Assembly (NCBI GenBank): GCA_017469785.1
Contig: JAFUFU010000008.1
Span: forward strand, 130,642-194,641
DNA: 64,000 nt
DNA from: Treponema sp.
GTDB taxonomy: Bacteria > Spirochaetota > Spirochaetia > Treponematales > Treponemataceae
Direction: 5' to 3'
Shown: positions 59,274 through 64,000 of the stretch, piece by piece
Layout: each line of letters starts with the position of its first letter
Position numbering within the stretch: the stretch's first letter is position 1
The notes under the pieces: generated by a model
The model's input: the letters and a program-made list of their open reading frames with translations, nothing else
Told to the model about the DNA's origin: nothing
Database searches by the model: none
Made by a program: the position numbers and the translations under genes

Positions 59274-60323
59274 CTATCTTCCCCTAATCTTTTTCATAAT
59301 TTTTTTGTGCCAGAAGGCGCGGGCATTTTCTGCCAGAGTGTAAAGCGAATACATAGACGAGAGCGGAATGTCAAAGCTGCCAGGCCTGTGCACATGAGCG
59401 CCGCCGAATCCAGTCTTAAAGAGATAAAGGCCGTGCATGGGGTGATTTTCATCGTCCGTGGGCGGCATGCCGTAAAAGTCGTAAATTCTGCTTCCGAAAG
59501 CTTTTGCGTCCTTTATGGCTGTCCACTGAACAAGGTAGGCCGGCATGAGGTTTCGCTTGTTGTTGCCGGAGCAGCCGTAAAGGTAGATGGCCTCGCTGGA
59601 ATTAAAAAGGGTGATGATTGCCGCCAAGTCCTCGCCCTCGTGGCTTGCTATGTAGAGGGTGATTTTTGTTTTTCCCTGACCGTCAGATTTTTCGGATTCT
59701 GCCCCCCGCTCAAGCAGGTCTTTGTAGTAGCTTTTGGGATGCAAGCCGATTCCGTCCCGACTGGCCGTGGTCTTGTAAAGCTCGTAGAATGAGTCCAAGT
59801 CTTTCTCAAAATCAAGGGAATCTGCCGTGACAGAGCGAACCTGAACTTCGTGCTTTGCGGCGTAGCGAACATTGTATCTCCACTTGTTTTTCATGGAGGC
59901 CAGCAAATCTTCCTCGCTTTTTGAAAGGTCAAGGAAGGTAGAATCCGGCGGCTGAATGTCAACTTTATTTTTTTTGATGTTGACTTTCGTGTTTTTTGAA
60001 AGAAGTGGCAGATTTTTTACGAATGAATCCCTCTCCTCGCAGGTTGAAAAATCCAGAGGAAGGTCGTAGCGCAGGCAGAGGGTGTTTTTGGGAAGAAGGC
60101 CTTTTATCTTGGAAGAAAGCTTCCCCACCCGCCTAATATATGACTCATCGCTTTCGCCCGCTTCCTTTTCAGGAGCCATTGGAATATAGGCAAGGGAAAA
60201 AGAGACAAATGCTTTTTTAAAGGTGCGTACAAGAATATTCACGTCGCCACAACTGACTTTCTGCCAGCCGTGGGCGCACTTAAAATCACACCAAAAATCC
60301 GATTGCTGAAAACGCTTTTTCAT
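59274..60323 (-). CDS. FemAB-family peptidoglycan bridge aminoacyltransferase
   Basis: A 349-residue enzyme that transfers an amino acid from aminoacyl-tRNA onto the peptidoglycan side chain or lipid II. Family marks include SMKNKWRYNVRYAAKHEVQVR (about 145-165), FYELYKTTASRDGIGLHPKSYYKDLLE and YLYGCSGNNKRNLMPAYLVQWTAIKDAKAFGSRIYDFYGMP. Length normal; two GNAT-like halves. Single gene with its own spacing on both sides. The amino acid used is unknown. Confidence 0.9.
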   Translation of the reverse strand: MKKRFQQSDFWCDFKCAHGWQKVSCGDVNILVRTFKKAFVSFSLAYIPMAPEKEAGESDESYIRRVGKLSSKIKGLLPKNTLCLRYDLPLDFSTCEERDSFVKNLPLLSKNTKVNIKKNKVDIQPPDSTFLDLSKSEEDLLASMKNKWRYNVRYAAKHEVQVRSVTADSLDFEKDLDSFYELYKTTASRDGIGLHPKSYYKDLLERGAESEKSDGQGKTKITLYIASHEGEDLAAIITLFNSSEAIYLYGCSGNNKRNLMPAYLVQWTAIKDAKAFGSRIYDFYGMPPTDDENHPMHGLYLFKTGFGGAHVHRPGSFDIPLSSMYSLYTLAENARAFWHKKIMKKIRGR

Positions 60324-60382
60324 AATATGGAAAGCATTTTATCAGAAATGAAAGATTTTGGGTATACTTGCGTCTGTAAATG

Positions 60383-61654
60383 TCATTTTGTCAAAAGATT
60401 TACTGTCTCCATAAAGGCCTTTGAAGCCTCTTCCTTTGATTCTTGGCCATTTATGTAGGCAAATGCGTTGTCTGCAAAGCCCAGAATCAGGGCGTTGTCG
60501 TCCATAATCGGAAGCATTTTGTTTATGGAGCCTGAATTGAACCTGATTTTCATGAGGGCCGTGTACTGCATGGATTCAAGGCTCTGGTTTTTCATGAGGG
60601 CCGTAAGGCTTCTGTTGCTGATAGGAACTCCCTTATCGTTTTTCTGCAAAAGCGCGAAATCATGATTGTTAAGAAGATAGTTTACCAGCATAGCCGCTTC
60701 TTTTGGATTCTTGCAGTCTTTTTTAATCGCATACATTGAGGCGGGCTTTAAGTACCAGCCCGATTCTTTTGCCCCCGGCGTGGAGATGAAATTCCCCAGA
60801 ACGGCTTTTCCGCCGAGTTTTTCTACTTCCGAGATGAATATTGAAGTCTCGTTGCACCATAAGACCGCGCCTGCTACTTTTTTTTCTCTCAGGGCGTGGA
60901 GACTGAAACCTTCATTAATAGAATAAATCACGTTTTCCTTAACAAGACTCTTTACGAAGTCAAAAATCACTCCGATTTCTTCTGTATTGACTTTCAGAGT
61001 GCCGTCTTCAGAAAAGACTTTTTTGGAATAATTCTGCTCGAACCATGAAAGGGCCAAAAAGAAAAGATGCCGCTTGCTGATTGTAAAGACATGCATACCT
61101 TTTTGTTTGAGGACTTTTGCCATAGAAAAAAGCTCGTCCCATGTGGACGGAAGGGAAAGATTGTCCCTTTTCAGCTCAGTCATGTTATAGACCGGAATAG
61201 CCGTGTTGAAGGCGATGGGAATTGCGTTCAGCTTGCCATTCATTGTGCCGTATGACAAATCATCCAGCGTGAAATTGTAAAGTTCCAGGTAGTCCGAAAT
61301 CTCGTGCATGTCGTAAAAACCGTTGCCGTCCGGCGAATATTTGTAGAGCCAGTCAAAATTTATCAGCATTACGTCGGCACAATTTCCAGAAAGCAGCCTT
61401 TCCCCGAATTTTTTTTCGTAATCAATCCATGAACTGTACTCAGGATTCACTTTAATAGAAGGATTTAAGGACTCGAAATGGCTGATTCCGTTCAGAGTAT
61501 ATTCTGCCCGATCTTCCTTTCCCCACCAAGAAAAACGGATTTCCTTTTTCTGTGTCGCGTTGCCCTTGCCTGAGCAAGAGAAAAAAATGAAAGTAAAAAT
61601 CATTAGAAATGGCAAGATTGCCTGTAAAAATCTATCTTTCTGCAAAAATCTCAT
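60383..61654 (-). CDS. Extracellular solute-binding lipoprotein
   Basis: A 423-residue family 1 (sugar-type) ABC binding protein. A signal peptide with lipobox IFFSC (Cys27) precedes IRFSWWGKEDRAEYT, VMLINFDWLYKYSPDGNGFYDM, and the hinge region LPSTWDELFSMAKVLKQKGMHVF. No permease or ATPase gene lies nearby; the partner is the HD-GYP protein, whose 3' end overlaps by 23 bases. It may act as a sensor input rather than a transporter. Confidence 0.88.
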   Translation of the reverse strand: MRFLQKDRFLQAILPFLMIFTFIFFSCSGKGNATQKKEIRFSWWGKEDRAEYTLNGISHFESLNPSIKVNPEYSSWIDYEKKFGERLLSGNCADVMLINFDWLYKYSPDGNGFYDMHEISDYLELYNFTLDDLSYGTMNGKLNAIPIAFNTAIPVYNMTELKRDNLSLPSTWDELFSMAKVLKQKGMHVFTISKRHLFFLALSWFEQNYSKKVFSEDGTLKVNTEEIGVIFDFVKSLVKENVIYSINEGFSLHALREKKVAGAVLWCNETSIFISEVEKLGGKAVLGNFISTPGAKESGWYLKPASMYAIKKDCKNPKEAAMLVNYLLNNHDFALLQKNDKGVPISNRSLTALMKNQSLESMQYTALMKIRFNSGSINKMLPIMDDNALILGFADNAFAYINGQESKEEASKAFMETVNLLTK

Positions 61655-62975
61655 CTTTTAACTCCAGGAATAATTCTACGACATCAGGATCAAAGTGCTC
61701 CCCTGCCTCCCGCTCAATCAGGGCAAAGGCATCCTCGTAGCTCATGGGCTTTTTGTAGCAGCGTTCGGCAATCAGCGCGTCAAAAACATCGGCGACGGCC
61801 ATGATCCTGGCGCACAGAGGAATTTCCTCGCCTTTTTTGCCTGTGGGATAGCCCTTTCCGTTCCATTTTTCGTGGTGGTAATTGGCGATATCGGAGGCGA
61901 TGTCCACATATTTTTTATCCTCAATGCCGCCGATTATATCGTGGACAATTTTTCCGCCGGCCGCAGCGTGGGTCTTCATGATTTCAAATTCTTCGGGAGT
62001 GAGCTTTCCGGGTTTGTTCAGTATTGCGTCGGGAATGATGATTTTCCCTAAATCGTGCATTGGGGCAGCCCTTGTCACGCAGTCGATGAAACTTTCTGTA
62101 AGGACATCGGCCCACATTCCCTTCTTTTTGGCCTGCATGAGAATCTTATTCACGAGATGGCTGGTGCGCTTTACGTGCTGGCCTGTCTCTCCGCTGCGGC
62201 TTTCAACCAAATCAGCGATGCCCATAATCGTGTTGTACTGGATTTCCGAAATGCGCATCTCGCTGGACTCGGATTTTGACTTGAAGAACTTGTTTTTTTC
62301 TTCCAAATCTTTAAGAACCCTGTAGCTGTAGATTATGCTGGTGAAAATGGAAATGATGATGATGATAAAGCCGATGAATGAAATGAGCTGGGATTTCTTT
62401 GAATACAGAGCCGTATCTGCCTTTGACTTTTCGATATAGGATTTCGTGAGTTTTGAGAGTCTGTGAATGCTCGAATTTACATTTGTCATGAGAGGGAAAA
62501 TATAGCTGGTCGTGAATTCGGCTATTGCCTCAGGACTCTCTGAATCTTTCATGGAAAGCAGGACCACGTTGAAGTTCAGGTATTTGAGAAGGTCATCATT
62601 CACGCTCCTGAACAGGACTTCTTTTTCAGAACCGGCTTCCAGATTTTTCAGGATTTCCCCGTGGACAAGAAGCTGGTCCCTTATTTCAAGTTCTGTTTTC
62701 GACAGTTCCTCCAGAGTCTCGCTTTGCGTTGCCTTGGAAGAAGTCAGGACGGAAGTCATGTTGTACTCATACTTGTAGAGAAGGCTCTGGATTTGCTCCA
62801 CGTCGCTTTCAACTTCAAAAACCTGCCCTATTACGGAATTGAACAGAGTGGACTGAAAATCAAGGCAGTGTCGGAGATATATGATTCCGATTATGCCGGC
62901 TAATTCTGCGAGAAAAATGACGAACAAGGCACTTACAGAAAGACTTTTTTTCACGGTGAGAATTATACCACACAT
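61632..62975 (-). CDS. Membrane HD-GYP cyclic-di-GMP phosphodiesterase
   Basis: A 447-residue protein. A first membrane helix (about 10-33), a helical extracytoplasmic sensor region (35-180), a second helix (about 185-207, LISFIGFIIIIISIFTSI), and a C-terminal HD-GYP domain: AAPMHDLGKIIIPDAILNKPGKLTPEEF, MKTHAAAGGKIV, NYHHEKWNGKGYPTG, MAVADVFDAL. The domain should degrade cyclic di-GMP in the cytoplasm. The gene overlaps the solute-binding lipoprotein by 23 bases, so the two are co-translated and may form a sensory pair. Confidence 0.92.
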   Translation of the reverse strand: MCGIILTVKKSLSVSALFVIFLAELAGIIGIIYLRHCLDFQSTLFNSVIGQVFEVESDVEQIQSLLYKYEYNMTSVLTSSKATQSETLEELSKTELEIRDQLLVHGEILKNLEAGSEKEVLFRSVNDDLLKYLNFNVVLLSMKDSESPEAIAEFTTSYIFPLMTNVNSSIHRLSKLTKSYIEKSKADTALYSKKSQLISFIGFIIIIISIFTSIIYSYRVLKDLEEKNKFFKSKSESSEMRISEIQYNTIMGIADLVESRSGETGQHVKRTSHLVNKILMQAKKKGMWADVLTESFIDCVTRAAPMHDLGKIIIPDAILNKPGKLTPEEFEIMKTHAAAGGKIVHDIIGGIEDKKYVDIASDIANYHHEKWNGKGYPTGKKGEEIPLCARIMAVADVFDALIAERCYKKPMSYEDAFALIEREAGEHFDPDVVELFLELKDEIFAER

Positions 62976-62996
62976 TCCGGAAATAAACCATTATTT

Positions 62997-64000
62997 TTAA
63001 GATTCTGAGGATTTACGCCTGCTCACCGAAATCCCGTCTCCCCTCCTGATGAATTCCGTGTCGAATTCTCTGTTTGCCTTTAGGAATTCGATGTACTTGC
63101 GGATTTTTTTTACCAGTTTTTTCGTGGAATAATTGTGGGTCAGGCTCAAATCCTCAACCATGCCGTGAAATGAAAGGTTGTCCGTGATGATTACGCCATT
63201 CTCGCTTAAGTTTTCCTTGTATTTCTCGAAGAATTTCTGATACTGGGCCTTTGCCGCGTCGATGAAAATCAAGTCGAAGAGGCCGGAAATTTCAGCCGTG
63301 AGGGCGTCTCCGTGAATCAGGGTGATTCTTTCTGAAAGCCCCTGCTCTTCAACATTCTTGACCGCCGCCTTGTAGCGTTCTTCGTCAAGCTCAATGGTGG
63401 TCACTCTGATTTGGGGCGAGAGTTTTGCAAAGCGCACGGTGGAATAGCCAATTGCCGTTCCGATTTCAAGGACGCTTTTTACCCCGTGACTGGTGATGTA
63501 GCCGCAGATGAAGTCGCTCCCCTCGTCCTGCATGATGGGAACTTCGTTTTTCATGGCGAAATTCTTGATAAAATCGTCGCATTTTTCCTGAGAGAGAATG
63601 TCGATGAATTTTTCGATTTCGCTGGCCACGGAAAAGCTCAAATCAGGATTTTCGGCCAGCATTTTTTCCCTGTTTGCGATTCCGCCCCGGCAGCCCACGG
63701 TCATGCAGCCGAATTTTTTCCCGGCTATGATGTCCACATCGCTGTCGCCAATCATGACGAAATTTTCTTTTGTGTAAGAGGCCTTGTATTTTTCGTTCAA
63801 AAAAGCCATAGCGTGATAAAGGCCGTCGGTTTCTGGCTTAAGCTTGATAGAATTTCCATCATGGTCTTTTGTTTCGGGGCCTACGAGAAGGTCAAAATAG
63901 CCATAAATGCCCAGCTTCTCAAAAATCAGTCTGGCTATGCTTTCGGGCTTGTTGGTAAAAAGCACTACTTTCTTGTCTTTTTCTTTTAGAACCCGAAGAA
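62997..64000 (-). CDS. HAD phosphatase-O-methyltransferase fusion (5' end outside window)
   Basis: The frame remains open to the window end. The N-terminal part is a HAD hydrolase (VVLFTNKPESIARLIFEKLGI; KPETDGL; VMIGDSDVDIIAGKKFGCMTVGC), like phosphoglycolate phosphatase. After about residue 135 an O-methyltransferase follows (SVLEIGTAIGYSTVRFA, TIELDEERYKAAVKNV, DLIFIDAAKAQYQKFFEKY, VIITDNLSFHG), similar to caffeoyl-CoA methyltransferases and TrmR-type tRNA methyltransferases. A fusion of the two is unusual. The first HAD motif would be outside the window. Confidence 0.85.
   Translation of the reverse strand, partial: LRVLKEKDKKVVLFTNKPESIARLIFEKLGIYGYFDLLVGPETKDHDGNSIKLKPETDGLYHAMAFLNEKYKASYTKENFVMIGDSDVDIIAGKKFGCMTVGCRGGIANREKMLAENPDLSFSVASEIEKFIDILSQEKCDDFIKNFAMKNEVPIMQDEGSDFICGYITSHGVKSVLEIGTAIGYSTVRFAKLSPQIRVTTIELDEERYKAAVKNVEEQGLSERITLIHGDALTAEISGLFDLIFIDAAKAQYQKFFEKYKENLSENGVIITDNLSFHGMVEDLSLTHNYSTKKLVKKIRKYIEFLKANREFDTEFIRRGDGISVSRRKSSES

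Noticed and set aside
1..64000. tRNA, rRNA or other standard RNA genes
   Set aside because: No GGTTCGAATCC-type T-loops with matching stems or rRNA segments were found by eye; a covariance-model scan would be decisive.

Overview
The window looks like a chromosomal segment of a Treponema-type spirochaete, probably a host- or gut-associated one. The evidence is the run rpsB-tsf-frr-uppS-cdsA-dxr-rseP followed by exported WD-like and ankyrin proteins, the many lipoproteins and exported proteins with spirochaete-style signals, a FemAB-type peptidoglycan bridge enzyme, and moderate base composition. The assignment rests on gene content and order; no rRNA or tRNA gene was found to confirm it.

Layout. 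1-3.2 kb: end of a 23S rRNA methyltransferase, then rpmE, rnc, acpP, rpmF and coaD on the minus strand. 3.2-22.7 kb: plus-strand housekeeping genes: a lipoprotein, a HEAT-repeat protein, maf, the rpsB-to-rseP run, exported WD-like and ankyrin proteins, rsmD, TPR proteins, rlmN, a 2-hydroxyacid dehydrogenase, a LeuC/LeuD pair and a CPBP protease. 22.7-32.4 kb: a minus-strand operon of eight genes encoding a GldA/GldG-type ABC transporter followed by mostly exported proteins of unknown function and a DUF4340 protein. 32.4-46.4 kb: a defence island in which a type I restriction system (hsdR, hsdS, hsdM) is split apart by other genes: an XRE regulator/ImmA-type peptidase/PIN-like trio, a HEPN-like protein, a DUF4062 (TIR-like) protein, a KAP-type P-loop NTPase, a RhuM protein and an unknown protein. 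The island has interrupted a second ABC ATPase gene, leaving a fragment fused to a 5'-truncated hsdR. 46.4-52.4 kb: RNase Z, then a plus-strand region with a zinc-type macrodomain hydrolase and an M-class sirtuin (SirTM), separated by redox and stress genes, several of them broken. 52.4-59.1 kb: minus-strand metabolic and redox genes (DUF4405 membrane protein, Dxs-like enzyme, aldo/keto reductase, DUF362 protein, acetyltransferase, exported flavodoxin), a decayed flavodoxin and a RelB/YafQ toxin-antitoxin pair whose toxin is short. 59.1-64 kb: FemAB-type enzyme, solute-binding lipoprotein, HD-GYP phosphodiesterase and a HAD-methyltransferase fusion cut by the window end.

The most unusual feature is a set of short palindromic dispersed repeats. 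Three different elements lie inside open reading frames and are read through without breaking them: in the ABC ATPase (102 bp), hsdS (about 190 bp) and the SirTM sirtuin (about 93 bp). A separate family of about 120-135 bp occurs three times, each time in the gap between two co-directional genes, in the same orientation as the downstream gene and ending just before its ribosome binding site. Other copies supply the last codons of dxr and of the KAP NTPase. This suggests active small repeats that are tolerated in frame and may also act as leader elements. Many genes between 46 and 59 kb are truncated, which fits repeated local recombination.
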